DNA of 64,000 bases from positions 62,001-126,000 of the forward strand of contig NZ_JAVJSQ010000010.1 of the NCBI RefSeq assembly GCF_040219335.1, given 5' to 3'. A model generated the notes under the pieces. It had not been told where the DNA came from. It saw nothing but the letters and a program-made list of their open reading frames with translations, and made no database searches. This stretch comes from Gimesia sp. (GTDB taxonomy: Bacteria; Planctomycetota; Planctomycetia; Planctomycetales; Planctomycetaceae). Shown piece by piece: positions 35,341 to 44,855 of this stretch (positions within the stretch are counted from its first letter, which is position 1; each line of letters begins with the position of its first letter). The position numbers and the translations under genes were made by a program.

Positions 35341-38300
35341 TTACTTGCGGTTCTGGAGGTAAGCAAGTAAATCCCGGATTTCCTGTGGGGTCAGGCGCTG
35401 TTCGAGGCCCTTGGGCATGATGGATGTTGGTGATTCCTTCATGACTTCGATTTCATCGCGGGCGATGCGCACTTCCGAGAGGTCAGCAGTGCGCAGGTAA
35501 ACGGTATCCGTCGATTCGCGGCTGATGACGCCGGTATAAATTCGACCGGAATCTGTGACCACCAGGTAAGAACGATATCCGCGGGCAAAGCTGGCGCTGG
35601 GGAGCGCAATTGCTTCCAGCAGGTCAGTCCCGGTGCGGATCGCTCCGATACGCGTCAGGTCGGGGCCCACTTTGCCCCCCTGATCCTCGACAGCATGACA
35701 GCCGGAGCAGGCCGCTTTCTTCCCAAAGAAGATTTTTCGCCCCTCCTCAATCTGCCCCTGAGTCAGCAGCGGTTTCAGTGATTCCAGATGTGCTTTCTGC
35801 TGAGCGAGGTCGACGCCCAGTTTTTTCAGCAGGGGGTCTGCTGCTTTCTGGACCGGTTCCGGATACTTCTTGAGCAGACTGGCCAGCTCATCTGCAGAGA
35901 GATTCGTGGCAGCGGATGAAGCATTCAATGCATTGATCAGTGCCAGCCCAACCGGTTCAGCGTTACTTTTGGTGTAGGCTCTTAACAGCACGGGCAAGGC
36001 CAGGGGACCTGGGGCATCGAGCTGTTTTGATAATTGAATCAGTTGACCCGCAGATAATGGCAGACCAGCCAGAGCCCGGGCTGCTGCCAGTCGATCCAGG
36101 GGTGGATATTCTTCGCTCATGCGTGCAATCAGAAAATCGAAGGGTTCAGCCTCGACAGATTTCAATTGAGAACCGGCTGCCGACAATGCTTCAATTCTGA
36201 GTGTGGCTGGCTGCTGAGTGTCGAGTGCCAGTGATGTTAATAAACCACTTAACTCTGGTAGATCATTAGTTTGTGCAATACGAATCACCAGGATCTGCAG
36301 TTCTGGGTCCTGGGATTTCAGCGTTGATTCCAATGCCTGTCTCCAGGCTACGGGGAACTCTTTCAACGCGGAACGTTGAATTACTTCCAGTAGGATGCCC
36401 TTCGCGGAACGCGACGTGTTTGAATTCGTTAAAGCCTGGGCAATCAATGTCTGGACTTCCGGGTCAGCGGCTTGCGCGATCAGGAAGCCTCGCAGGACGG
36501 CGGCTCGTTCTGCACTCAGGGCATCTTCACTCAGCCAGGTCTTCAGCAGGCTCAGTGTTTCACCAGCCCAGCCTTCATGTTCGCCAATAATGGTCAACGC
36601 TTCTTTCTGCAGTGCCGGATCGTCGGTGTCGAGCAGGGGAGTAACAAGTTCGCGTGTCAGGTTACCCGAGTTCATCTGATCCAGGGTGATCAAGGCCGCG
36701 CGACGAACAGCCGGGCTAGAGTCACTCAGGCCCGCCAGAATCAGATCACGTTGGTCAATGCGGATCAGTGCATAAATCAGGGCGTGTTCCAGCGTACGAT
36801 CGGGAGTTCCTTTGATCGCCTGGAAAAGCGACTCGACAACGGTTTTCAGTTCTGCGTTGGAGATCGTATCGCCCCGTTGTCCCGCTTCACAGATGCGTCC
36901 CAGGGCGGTAGCCGCGTTTCGTTGAATTGCCGGATTCTCAGATTTCAGGAGCTGAGTCAACTGGGTGACGGAACTCGCATCCCGCAGTGTGCCGAGACTC
37001 TTGGCCGCCGTCATCTGCACGGAAGCCGAGGAATTCAGACCGTTCTGAATCGCGGTTCGTGCTTTGTCGCTGCCAATGCGTGTCAGGGTCCAGACCGCGT
37101 TGCGTTTACTGGTATCGTTGTAGAAAGAGCCTGCGGGAGCAGCAACAACTTTGGACAGCATCGGAACGGCATGATCGCCGGCTTTGGTCAGTTCATCGAT
37201 GGCCTTTCGTTGCACAAATGGACGTGAGTCATTCAGGAGTTGAATTTTTCGTTCGGGAGACAAGGAGTTCCAGTCGAGCGCCAGTCCGTAGGGATCCTGT
37301 ACCGGGGGAGTATCCGATTTTCGAATGCGGTAGATGGCGCCATGGATATCTGGTTTAGAGATCTGCGACTGCGGACAGCCGATGCGGAACCAGCCTCCGG
37401 TATTGATCACCAGCAGACTGCCGTCCGCGTCTTCGATGACATCGGTGGGATGGAAGTCGGGGTCATCAGAGACGAGAAAGTCTTCCTCTTTCGTTTCAAA
37501 GGTGGCACCACTGCGCACCAGTTGCGTACGAATCACCTTGTGAGTGTTGAAGATGGACGTGAAGATGTTTCCCTGGTATTCAGGGCCGAACTGAGTCGAT
37601 CGATAACGCAGCATCCCCGAAACTGCGACGTGTCCAAAGCGGGTGATCGGGCCCAAGAGGTCCCCCGTGCGTTTGAACTCAGCCACACAGTCTTCAAAGT
37701 GGGGATACACGCCCCCTTCCAACCAGTGAACCAGACAGTCGACCCGCGGACGTGTGAGCAGGATATTGACAGAGCCGATCATTTCCCCTTCTGGCGTGAA
37801 GTCAATTTCCACCGGGTTATCCATACCACCACCGCAGTGGACTTCAATATCAGAACCATCAGGATTGCAGGAGAAGATTCGGGCAGCCAGTCCTTTGCTG
37901 GTGACTTTTCCCGACTTGTCTTTGAATTCGTGACCATGGCGGCCATCACACCAGTAGAGTCGTCCTTCCGGTCCGCGAAAGCAGCCATGAATGCTGGCAG
38001 CGTTTCCGGAGAAGCCAAACGAATCGACGATGATCTTACGCTCATCGGCAACGCCATCGTCGTCATGGTCAGTGAGTTTCCAGATGTTAGGAGGGCTGGC
38101 GACATACAGTGATCCATCATGCCAGAGCGCACCCATGGGTAGCGTCAGCTTATCAGCAAAGACGGTGCTCTTGTCAAAACGTCCATCGCCGTCCAGATCT
38201 TCCAGCATGCGAATCATGCTTTTAGGTTCTTTGATCAACTGCGGGGCCCGCGTATTTTCACCCGAACTCTCAGCAATGAACAGTCGACCGTGATCGTCGA

Positions 38301-38475
38301 AGCCCGCCATCATCGGGTATTTGGTGAGTTCACTGTTAGTGACGCGTTCGATTGTGAAGCCTGCGGGGACACGAGGCATTTCTTCGGCGTGAGTGACTGC
38401 GTTGAGGGACAACACAATCAGAGACAGACAACTTAGAACGGAAATGCGAATCAGTTGAATCGTCACGGCTGGCAC
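35341..38475 (-). CDS. Secreted PVC-type dehydrogenase-like protein with HEAT repeats and c-type haem site
   Basis: A 1044-residue exported protein of a type common in planctomycetes. After a signal peptide (residues 1-30) comes the PVC-type membrane-bound-dehydrogenase-like beta-propeller domain (about 35-400, with FTIERVTNSELTKYPMMAGFDDHGRLF and ALWHDGSLYVA). HEAT-like helical repeats fill about 420-880. The last 130 residues hold a cytochrome c unit with CSGCH at 923-927 and its axial Met side (SIMPKG), followed by TPQEIRDLLAYLQ. It stands 49 bases upstream of the sulfatase gene. Probable role: electron transfer in sugar or sulfated-polymer breakdown; the substrate is unknown. Confidence 0.92.
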   Translation of the reverse strand: MPAVTIQLIRISVLSCLSLIVLSLNAVTHAEEMPRVPAGFTIERVTNSELTKYPMMAGFDDHGRLFIAESSGENTRAPQLIKEPKSMIRMLEDLDGDGRFDKSTVFADKLTLPMGALWHDGSLYVASPPNIWKLTDHDDDGVADERKIIVDSFGFSGNAASIHGCFRGPEGRLYWCDGRHGHEFKDKSGKVTSKGLAARIFSCNPDGSDIEVHCGGGMDNPVEIDFTPEGEMIGSVNILLTRPRVDCLVHWLEGGVYPHFEDCVAEFKRTGDLLGPITRFGHVAVSGMLRYRSTQFGPEYQGNIFTSIFNTHKVIRTQLVRSGATFETKEEDFLVSDDPDFHPTDVIEDADGSLLVINTGGWFRIGCPQSQISKPDIHGAIYRIRKSDTPPVQDPYGLALDWNSLSPERKIQLLNDSRPFVQRKAIDELTKAGDHAVPMLSKVVAAPAGSFYNDTSKRNAVWTLTRIGSDKARTAIQNGLNSSASVQMTAAKSLGTLRDASSVTQLTQLLKSENPAIQRNAATALGRICEAGQRGDTISNAELKTVVESLFQAIKGTPDRTLEHALIYALIRIDQRDLILAGLSDSSPAVRRAALITLDQMNSGNLTRELVTPLLDTDDPALQKEALTIIGEHEGWAGETLSLLKTWLSEDALSAERAAVLRGFLIAQAADPEVQTLIAQALTNSNTSRSAKGILLEVIQRSALKEFPVAWRQALESTLKSQDPELQILVIRIAQTNDLPELSGLLTSLALDTQQPATLRIEALSAAGSQLKSVEAEPFDFLIARMSEEYPPLDRLAAARALAGLPLSAGQLIQLSKQLDAPGPLALPVLLRAYTKSNAEPVGLALINALNASSAATNLSADELASLLKKYPEPVQKAADPLLKKLGVDLAQQKAHLESLKPLLTQGQIEEGRKIFFGKKAACSGCHAVEDQGGKVGPDLTRIGAIRTGTDLLEAIALPSASFARGYRSYLVVTDSGRIYTGVISRESTDTVYLRTADLSEVRIARDEIEVMKESPTSIMPKGLEQRLTPQEIRDLLAYLQNRK

Positions 38476-38877
38476 CTTAGTCGAGGCAGGAATGAAACGG
38501 TCGCACTCTGTTGTTTAAGACGTCAGAGCAAGAAGAGTTGATATTGTAAACAAAGTAAAGAATGTTCACAAACAGGAAATCCAAGTTTTCCTGATTTCTC
38601 TGTTTGAGTAAACGTGTGATTTTGTGAGTCCGCATGACAATATTTCTCATGTCCCCTTTTGATCTGAAGTTCGTACGCGAAAAAAAATAAAAAATTGGGA
38701 TCTTTTCCGAGCGAAAATTGGCGGGAAAGTTCACCGGAAATCGTCAATCGGCGGCAGATAGCGGGATCTGACGTTTACCTGTTTTGAGCCCTCCTCTGAA
38801 AAAATTAGATCGCTTTTTTACCGCTATAATTCCTCACGTAACGCACATCCAATCACCTTCAAACGGGAGACAGACAC
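38476..38877. other. 402-base divergent control region
   Basis: This region separates the PVC cytochrome gene (minus) from the LexA-like gene (plus). A TATAAT stands at 38825-38830, 48 bases before the LexA-like ATG, but without a clear -35. GGGAG precedes that ATG. An AT-rich stretch with AAAAAAAATAAAAAA lies near 38,680. No gene on either strand is convincing. Confidence 0.45.
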
Positions 38878-39261
38878 ATGGAATCAGCAGCACTCATTGC
38901 ACGTCAGAAACTGACTGAGAAACAGCACGCGATCTATTCCTTCATTAAACAGGAAATCACCGAACATCGACTCTCACCCACCGTGCGCGAAATTGCGGAT
39001 CGCTTCGGTATTCGCTCCTCCAATGGCGTGATGTGTCACCTGCGTGCCTTGGAACGGAAGGGCTGGATCAAACGGGATTACTACCTTTCCCGCGGCATCA
39101 CGCTGGTGGCAGAACCCGTCACGCAGTTTCTCACACTGACTCCTGGTGAAGCAGGGTGCCTGGGTGATGTCTATGTCGGTTGTGTGGGAGTCGAAGATCG
39201 CAGTGTGACTCTCGAGTTCATCGCTCCCGACACGATGGGAGAGGTTCAGAAAGATCTCTGA
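38878..39261 (+). CDS. LexA-type HTH protein with CsrA-like C-terminal segment
   Basis: A 127-residue protein. Residues 10-75 are a LexA N-terminal winged helix (LTEKQHAIYSFIKQEITEH, SPTVREIADRFGIRSSNGV, LRALERKGWIKRD). The LexA peptidase domain with Ser/Lys is absent. Residues 83-127 instead follow the CsrA pattern: FLTLTPGEAG, GDVYVGCVGVEDRSVTLEFIAP. The RNA-contact residues of CsrA are changed (Arg44 position is Gln124; the Arg6/Arg7 region is Pro-Gly). It is therefore a DNA-binding regulator with a CsrA-like beta unit, perhaps for dimerisation. It is probably the first gene of a unit with 39339 and 40099. Confidence 0.7.
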   Translation: MESAALIARQKLTEKQHAIYSFIKQEITEHRLSPTVREIADRFGIRSSNGVMCHLRALERKGWIKRDYYLSRGITLVAEPVTQFLTLTPGEAGCLGDVYVGCVGVEDRSVTLEFIAPDTMGEVQKDL

Positions 39262-39338
39262 GAAATACAGTCAGTCAACTGAGTCAACGTGAATGAATAA
39301 AACAGGACTTGAGACCTTTGATTTTGGATAAGGCAGGA

Positions 39339-40031
39339 ATGAAACACGAAACGGAAAAGAATGATCATGCTCTCTCAATCCATTGCATTAATGAACAAGG
39401 GGCGGCAGTAACAGGTCAGGATCATGCTTGTATGTCGCAGGTAGATTTTCCCGCACAGCTGAAACAGAGTTTCGCAAACCTGGTACTGATTGAAGATGAG
39501 TACGATGGTCTGTCGTCTATCGAGGCGACCACCGATGTGCAGCATTGCCGTGATTTACTGAATGATCAGGAGCGGCAGATCAATCAGCTTATGCGAAAGC
39601 TGAATCAGGAAAAGTCTCGGCTCAAGCGTCTGCAGGGAGATCTGGAAGAGGCCGAGGTCTGTCTTTCGATGGCGCAGTCCTATGAAGCAGCCCTGGCAGG
39701 CTGGAGAGAATCACTCAATGCGTTTGATGCACTCCAACGCGAGTCTCTGAATCAGCAGCACAGTTTCTCGCTGGCCGAGCAGGCCTGGGAAGACCTGCAG
39801 CATGTCGAGCAGCAGGCTCTGAGGGAACTCGAATCCGCGACGACCTATGAAACGATTCATACTCCCTACGGATCAACAACGGTTCCCAGACAGGAAGGCA
39901 TGTTGCCTGATGAAATCTCTATCGAACTGTTGGGCGATTATCTACCTGTCTCAATCCAGACAGACGGCGTCCGCCTTTCTCTGGAACAGTGCGCTGACGG
40001 GACCGCGACTTACACGGTGCACTGCGCCTGA
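39339..40031 (+). CDS. Coiled-coil protein of unknown function
   Basis: The start is set at ATG 39339 because AAGGCAGGA lies before it; the longer frame starts at a TTG. The 230-residue protein has a disordered acidic N-terminus and a long coiled coil at residues about 65-165 (NDQERQINQLMRKLNQEKSR), ending in a short beta-rich part (SIELLGDYLPVSIQTDG). No family is recognised. It follows the LexA-like gene by 77 bases. Confidence 0.55.
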   Translation: MKHETEKNDHALSIHCINEQGAAVTGQDHACMSQVDFPAQLKQSFANLVLIEDEYDGLSSIEATTDVQHCRDLLNDQERQINQLMRKLNQEKSRLKRLQGDLEEAEVCLSMAQSYEAALAGWRESLNAFDALQRESLNQQHSFSLAEQAWEDLQHVEQQALRELESATTYETIHTPYGSTTVPRQEGMLPDEISIELLGDYLPVSIQTDGVRLSLEQCADGTATYTVHCA

Positions 40032-40098
40032 TTAACACACAACGCCGATAACGGCTTCTTATTTTCAATAACCCTTTTTCTGTAGGGAGAATACGTAT

Positions 40099-41214
40099 AT
40101 GAATCAATACCTGAGCCAACCTGATTATGTTTCGAACACTTATCGTACCATCAGTGGACAACTGGCTGAGTGGGGCATCGAGTTCAGTCCCGATCGCGTT
40201 GCTGATCTGACCCCGGAACAGCGGAGTGATTTACAAACCTGGATCAACGCCGGTGTGAATGCCGACGAAGACTGCCGGACTGAGTTCGCTGCGTTACCTG
40301 AATTCATGGAAAGCGAATTACTGGAAATGAGGGGAATCCTGGCTACGGAACCCCGGGAAACGATTATTGAGCAGGGCATCAACGCCTGTGAGTCGCAGAC
40401 CCCGATTGCGGAGAACCCTTATCTGTTTGATACCACGGGTTGGCATCTCTGGCGTCAGGCTTATTGTCGCTGGCACCATGGTGAGCCACTGGATTTCTCA
40501 GATGAAGAGTTACCATCCGTTACTGATCAAGGGCCAACAGAAACTGATGTTGATGTAGAGAGCTTGATTCGACTGGCACCCGAACTGGTCAAGGTAGAAC
40601 GTTCATTGAGTCAATTGCGCCGAAAAGTGAGACAAGCCAAATCGCAACACAAGCAGTTGCTTTCACAGTTGTCGCATGCACTTGAATCGAACTCTCAAGA
40701 AGTGGATGTTGAGCAAATGCAGCTTTCATCCGATGTTTCAGGTCGCGAGCAGACAAGATCCGTCCCGAAGCCGAAACCGAAGCCTGCCAGAATCAGAACT
40801 GAGGGTGAGACAGAGGTCGTCCGTATTCCTGTGACCGGACCAGAGACGAATCGGATCGAAATTCTGTTGGCGCAGAATTCAGCGGGGGACTGGTGTTCTG
40901 GTTCTCGCTGGTCAGTTGAAGCCGATGCTCGAATCGGAAAGCGTTTGAGTGGTGGGGTCTCCCTCGACCGATGTTCGCAGTCTTTCCCCTCTCAAGCAGC
41001 AGCGCTCCTCAATGCAGTACTGGTTCTTAGTCGTGGTCTGATCGGAAATGCCGAGATCGAGGGGCAGGTGATCGACTATCTGAATCTGCTGGAAGAATCA
41101 CCCGGACAGATCGCGGTTTGCGTGAAATGTGGAAGCCACTGGTTACAGGACGACCTGGACGCACAGGGGACCTGTCCGGATTGCCTGCCAGTGATTGATT
41201 CGACGCAGAACTGA
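40099..41214 (+). CDS. Coiled-coil protein with C-terminal zinc ribbon
   Basis: A 371-residue protein. Residues 1-130 are globular and acidic; residues about 165-205 form a coiled coil (VKVERSLSQLRRKVRQAKSQ); a Pro/Lys hinge (PKPKPKPARI) leads to a beta-rich part. The C-terminus has two Cys pairs, CVKCG and CPDC, a rubredoxin-like zinc ribbon. The general plan (coiled coil then beta-rich unit) is shared with the previous gene. The function is unknown; AGGGAG precedes the start. Confidence 0.55.
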   Translation: MNQYLSQPDYVSNTYRTISGQLAEWGIEFSPDRVADLTPEQRSDLQTWINAGVNADEDCRTEFAALPEFMESELLEMRGILATEPRETIIEQGINACESQTPIAENPYLFDTTGWHLWRQAYCRWHHGEPLDFSDEELPSVTDQGPTETDVDVESLIRLAPELVKVERSLSQLRRKVRQAKSQHKQLLSQLSHALESNSQEVDVEQMQLSSDVSGREQTRSVPKPKPKPARIRTEGETEVVRIPVTGPETNRIEILLAQNSAGDWCSGSRWSVEADARIGKRLSGGVSLDRCSQSFPSQAAALLNAVLVLSRGLIGNAEIEGQVIDYLNLLEESPGQIAVCVKCGSHWLQDDLDAQGTCPDCLPVIDSTQN

Positions 41215-41388
41215 GACTGCTGCAGAAATTCTGTGAGCCAGTCGATTTGTCTTGCGATGCGTGATCGATCTTGCGATAGTTTAAGTAAGTTAATTAAACG
41301 TATTTCCAGCGGGATGGCCATATTCTTCAGAGGGGGGAAGCCTACAGTGCAAGATAAATCCAGCCAAACAGACAAGACACATTCTATC

Positions 41389-42720
41389 ATGAACCGCAGA
41401 CGATTTCTGGCAACCTCTGCGTCTGCGGCTGCCGCCATCGGTTTTGGTGCCCCCGCCATTGTTCGTGGGACCAATTTGAATGAAAAAATGAATATCGCCA
41501 TCATTGGATCCGGGGGCAGGGGGGGCAGTAATCTGCGCAATGTTTCCTCTGAAAACATTACCGTGCTCTGTGATGTCAATGAACAGAATCTGTTTCGAGC
41601 CTCACAGAGCCACCCCAAGGCTAAGAAGTTCAAAGATTTTCGGGAAGTCTATGATCACCCCGATCAGTTCGACGCAGTCGTGGTCAGCACGTGCGAGCAT
41701 ACCCATGCTTTTGCAACACTGCCGGCCCTGCAGATGAAAAAACATGTCTATTGTGAAAAGCCATTGACACATAGTGTCTGGGAAGCGCGCGTGATCCGGG
41801 ATGCGGCGCGTGAGGCAGGTGTGGCAACACAAATGGGAACTCAGATTCATGCCGGCGAGAACTATCGGCGTGTGGTCGAGTTAATTGAGACCGGAGCCAT
41901 TGGTCCTGTTCAGGAAGCACATGTCTGGGTTTCCCGTGCCTGGGGCTGGCATCCTTCAGAAGAAGCTGCCCGGGCTGCGAAAGATCTCGTCTATTCCGAA
42001 AAACGTCCCAGTCACAGCGATGAGATTCCGAAGGGGCTGGACTGGGATCTCTGGTTGGGACCCGCTCCGGAGCGGCCGTTCAACAATATCTATTTCCCGG
42101 GGCCCAAATGGTACCGATGGTGGGATTTTGGGAACGGGACCATGTCCGACCTGGGCAGCCACTGGATCGATCTACCCTTCTGGGCTTTGAAACTCGATTA
42201 CCCGTTGACCATTGAAGCCGCTGGTCCACCCATCCAGAAAGAGATCGCACCTGCTTCTATGCAGGCGGTTTACGAGTATGGTCAACGTGGAGATCTGCCA
42301 CCCGTCACCGTAGGCTGGTACCAGGGAACCAATAAGCCCAAACTCTGGGAAGAGGGAAAAATTCCCCAATGGGGAAACGGGGTTCTCTTTGTCGGCGAAA
42401 AAGGGATGTTGCTGTCTGACTACAGTAAACATGTTTTACTGCCTGAGAATGAATATGCCGACTTTAAACCACCTGAACCGTATATCCCCAAGTCTCTGGG
42501 ACATCATGCTGAGTGGATTCATGCCTGTAAAACCGGCACGCCCACGACCTGCAATTTCGAATATGCAGGTCTGCTAACCGAGGCAAATCATCTGGGGAAT
42601 GTCGCTTACCGCACGGGGAAAAAGCTGCATTGGGATACACAGACCATGCGTGCCACGAACGCTCCGGAATCAGATCAGTACATCCGTCGCGAATATCGCA
42701 AGGGGTGGAAGCTGATTTAG
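41389..42720 (+). CDS. Tat-exported Gfo/Idh/MocA oxidoreductase
   Basis: The start at 41389 gives [16 protein letters not shown], a twin-arginine signal; the longer frame would bury it. The NAD(P)-binding Rossmann motif is [13 protein letters not shown] near residue 39. CEKPLTHS (residues about 125-132) carries the catalytic Lys of the family, and [13 protein letters not shown] and [17 protein letters not shown] hold the substrate-side residues. Exported members are very frequent in planctomycetes; the sugar substrate is not known. Confidence 0.9.
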   Translation: MNRRRFLATSASAAAAIGFGAPAIVRGTNLNEKMNIAIIGSGGRGGSNLRNVSSENITVLCDVNEQNLFRASQSHPKAKKFKDFREVYDHPDQFDAVVVSTCEHTHAFATLPALQMKKHVYCEKPLTHSVWEARVIRDAAREAGVATQMGTQIHAGENYRRVVELIETGAIGPVQEAHVWVSRAWGWHPSEEAARAAKDLVYSEKRPSHSDEIPKGLDWDLWLGPAPERPFNNIYFPGPKWYRWWDFGNGTMSDLGSHWIDLPFWALKLDYPLTIEAAGPPIQKEIAPASMQAVYEYGQRGDLPPVTVGWYQGTNKPKLWEEGKIPQWGNGVLFVGEKGMLLSDYSKHVLLPENEYADFKPPEPYIPKSLGHHAEWIHACKTGTPTTCNFEYAGLLTEANHLGNVAYRTGKKLHWDTQTMRATNAPESDQYIRREYRKGWKLI

Positions 42721-42728
42721 GGCTCATT

Positions 42729-43283
42729 ATGAAACAACCTGTAACAATGCTCGATCAGGAGATCTTCTGGATCGAGCATTTTTTTTCAGCAGCAGAGTGC
42801 CAGGACTATATCAATTATAGTGAATACCTCGGCTATGAGCCCGCAGACGTTGATGTCTACGGAGTTAGAAAGCAGATGGATCAGATTCGTACCAATGAGC
42901 GGGCGGATATCGAATCCCAGAAGACTGCTGACGATCTATGGGAAAAGCTCCAGCAGTACACCTTGCCAGAATCAGACCTGGGAACTGCCGTGGGTTTGAG
43001 TCCTTTCATTCGTTTCTACAAATACAGCGGGCCTCAAAAATTTAACATGCATAAGGACGGCACAAAGCAGCTTCCAGGATATGAATCCCGTTTTACTTTT
43101 CTGATCTATCTCAATACGGTTGAGCAGGGGGGAGAAACGGTATTTCGGAAAAATGATATTCGTGTCAAACCACAGGCCGGTTGCTGTTTATTATTTGCAC
43201 ACAAGTTGTGGCACTCTGGGACACCAGTGGCTGGAGAGGGAACCAAATACGTCCTGCGATCAGATCTGCTTTATCATGTGTGA
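42729..43283 (+). CDS. 2OG-Fe(II) oxygenase, prolyl-4-hydroxylase type
   Basis: A 184-residue protein; the start at 42729 fits the family (FWIEHFFSAAECQ is the usual first helix-strand). The iron triad is visible: MHKDG (His and Asp) and KLWHSG (second His), followed by KYVLRSDLLY with the 2-oxoglutarate-binding Arg. RFTFLIYLN and GGETVF are typical core strands. It hydroxylates peptide or small-molecule substrates. A complete terminator structure lies inside codons 7-20. Confidence 0.88.
   Translation: MKQPVTMLDQEIFWIEHFFSAAECQDYINYSEYLGYEPADVDVYGVRKQMDQIRTNERADIESQKTADDLWEKLQQYTLPESDLGTAVGLSPFIRFYKYSGPQKFNMHKDGTKQLPGYESRFTFLIYLNTVEQGGETVFRKNDIRVKPQAGCCLLFAHKLWHSGTPVAGEGTKYVLRSDLLYHV
42747..42786 (+). 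terminator. Intrinsic terminator inside the 5' end of the oxygenase gene
   Basis: ATGCTCGATC (42747-42756) and GATCGAGCAT (42770-42779) pair perfectly (ten pairs, 13-base loop) and are followed by eight T (42779-42786). It lies 27 bases behind the oxidoreductase stop and within the first codons of the next gene. Confidence 0.8.
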
Positions 43284-43377
43284 CTGGATGTCAATTAAAT
43301 TGGAGACTGACCAACGCTTCTGAATTAGACAGCGCATGTAAATGAGTCTCTGTCAATCTGGTAGAAAGGGCTGTTTC

Positions 43378-44130
43378 ATGTTTGGCTGGTTCCGTTCAAA
43401 GCCGACTTGTCCAGTTACTGCAGAGGAGAAATCCTGGATTGAAGAACGCTTTACCTGGCTTATTGACGAGTTTGGCATGCAACGTCTGACGAAAGGGACT
43501 TTCATTTTACCCACTGCTGAATTTTTTCCTGATGATTATGATCTCACACATGGAAGTATTCGCAGCCTGATGAATCGGGTCGCAGAGTATATGGACGTCG
43601 ATCCCGTTGGCTTGAGATTCAGGTTCTACGAGGAAGCTCGACCCGAGTTCGAAGGGATGATGACTGAGGGATCTGCTGGTCTGTACGGCAAGGTAGGAAA
43701 CAAGCATGAGATCGGGCTCGAATTGAATACTCTGGAAGACCCTCTCAGAGCAGTCGCAACGCTCGCACACGAAATCGGGCATGTGCTCCTCCTGGGAGAG
43801 CGACGGATTTCACCTGATGAAGAAGATCAAGAAATGTTGACGGATCTAATCACGGTATATAAGGGAATGGGGCTCTTTCCTGCCAATATGGTCATGCAGG
43901 AAAACTACTGGGACGATGGTCCCGTGTCCGGCTGGAGTATGTCACGTCAGGGATATTTGAGTATGAACATGTTAGGATATGCATTTGCCTTATATGCGAT
44001 CGCACGAGGTGAGGTCTCTGCTAAATGGTTAACTCAGCTATGTCTGGATGTGCGAACGGCGTGTAAACAAGGCATGCATTACATCAATGAAACTGGAGAT
44101 TGCAGCTGCCCTTTTGTAACTCTCAGGTAA
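43378..44130 (+). CDS. HEXXH metalloprotease-like protein
   Basis: The start is set at ATG 43378 (AAAGGG upstream). In the 250-residue product, TLAHEIGHVLLLGE (residues about 134-147) is an HEXXH zinc-binding motif; the third ligand may be the Glu of EDQEMLTDL. N-terminal residues form a compact alpha/beta part around SKPTCPVTAEE. There is no export signal. The family is not named; the activity is inferred. Confidence 0.65.
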   Translation: MFGWFRSKPTCPVTAEEKSWIEERFTWLIDEFGMQRLTKGTFILPTAEFFPDDYDLTHGSIRSLMNRVAEYMDVDPVGLRFRFYEEARPEFEGMMTEGSAGLYGKVGNKHEIGLELNTLEDPLRAVATLAHEIGHVLLLGERRISPDEEDQEMLTDLITVYKGMGLFPANMVMQENYWDDGPVSGWSMSRQGYLSMNMLGYAFALYAIARGEVSAKWLTQLCLDVRTACKQGMHYINETGDCSCPFVTLR

Positions 44131-44226
44131 GTCTTTTTTTCTATGCATCAGTGATTCCAATCGCTGTCTGATTTGCTATTCTTTGGGACTGTAGCCACTC
44201 TGATCGAATCAGAGTTACTTTTCAGC

Positions 44227-44832
44227 ATGCCAATTCACAGGTCAGGTAAGATGCCGACACCAACGGAAACTCTCTGGGGATTACCAGTCAAATTGCAATC
44301 TCTGATCCAGGCCGAACTCAATGAAAAAGAGCGGATTTCCTGGGTCGGTAACCCAGACCCAAAACGCTTCGGCATGCGTGCCTGGCCGATGGTGTTGTTT
44401 GGAATTCCCTGGACTGCTTTTGCCTTGTTCTGGATCGCGGGTGCGTCCGGTTTTAAAATGCCTGACTTTAACAAAGGGTTCGATTTCTTTCCATTATTTG
44501 GAATTCCATTTGTGCTGATTGGAATCGGGATGCTTACTTCACCTGTCTGGATGATGAAGAAAGCCAGGAATACAGCTTACGTGCTCACCACGGATCGCGC
44601 CATTATATTTGAGAAAAAACTGGCTACCGCAATTCGATCTTTCGAACCGGAGCAACTCCGTAACCTGCGACGTACACAATGGGACGACGGTGCAGGGGAT
44701 CTGATTTTTGAACATCAGGTCGCAGTCGACAATAACCAACAGCGGCAACAGACCGACATTGGTTTTTTGGCGATTCCGGATGTGAAAAAAGTAGAGACTT
44801 TGGTACGAGAGCTGGCTGAGTCTTCACTATGA
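44227..44832 (+). CDS. Small two-span membrane protein with PH-like domain
   Basis: The start is at 44227 (or 44251); the frame runs further upstream without a good start. Two membrane spans (FGIPWTAFALFWIAGASGF and PLFGIPFVLIGIGMLTSPV) are followed by ARNTAYVLTTDRAIIFEKK and FEPEQLRNLRRTQWDDGAGDLIFE, the pattern of bacterial PH-like (bPH) domains. Function unknown. Confidence 0.65.
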   Translation: MPIHRSGKMPTPTETLWGLPVKLQSLIQAELNEKERISWVGNPDPKRFGMRAWPMVLFGIPWTAFALFWIAGASGFKMPDFNKGFDFFPLFGIPFVLIGIGMLTSPVWMMKKARNTAYVLTTDRAIIFEKKLATAIRSFEPEQLRNLRRTQWDDGAGDLIFEHQVAVDNNQQRQQTDIGFLAIPDVKKVETLVRELAESSL

Positions 44833-44855
44833 TATTTCTGACTGAAATCAGGGAT

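Noticed and set aside
36472..38112. Long plus-strand open frames opposite the PVC cytochrome gene
   Set aside because: Antisense shadows of a clear HEAT-repeat and propeller protein in GC-rich DNA; no motifs or start signals.
38825..38830. TATAAT as a firm promoter of the LexA-like gene
   Set aside because: No -35 hexamer at suitable distance; kept only as a note in the intergenic entry.
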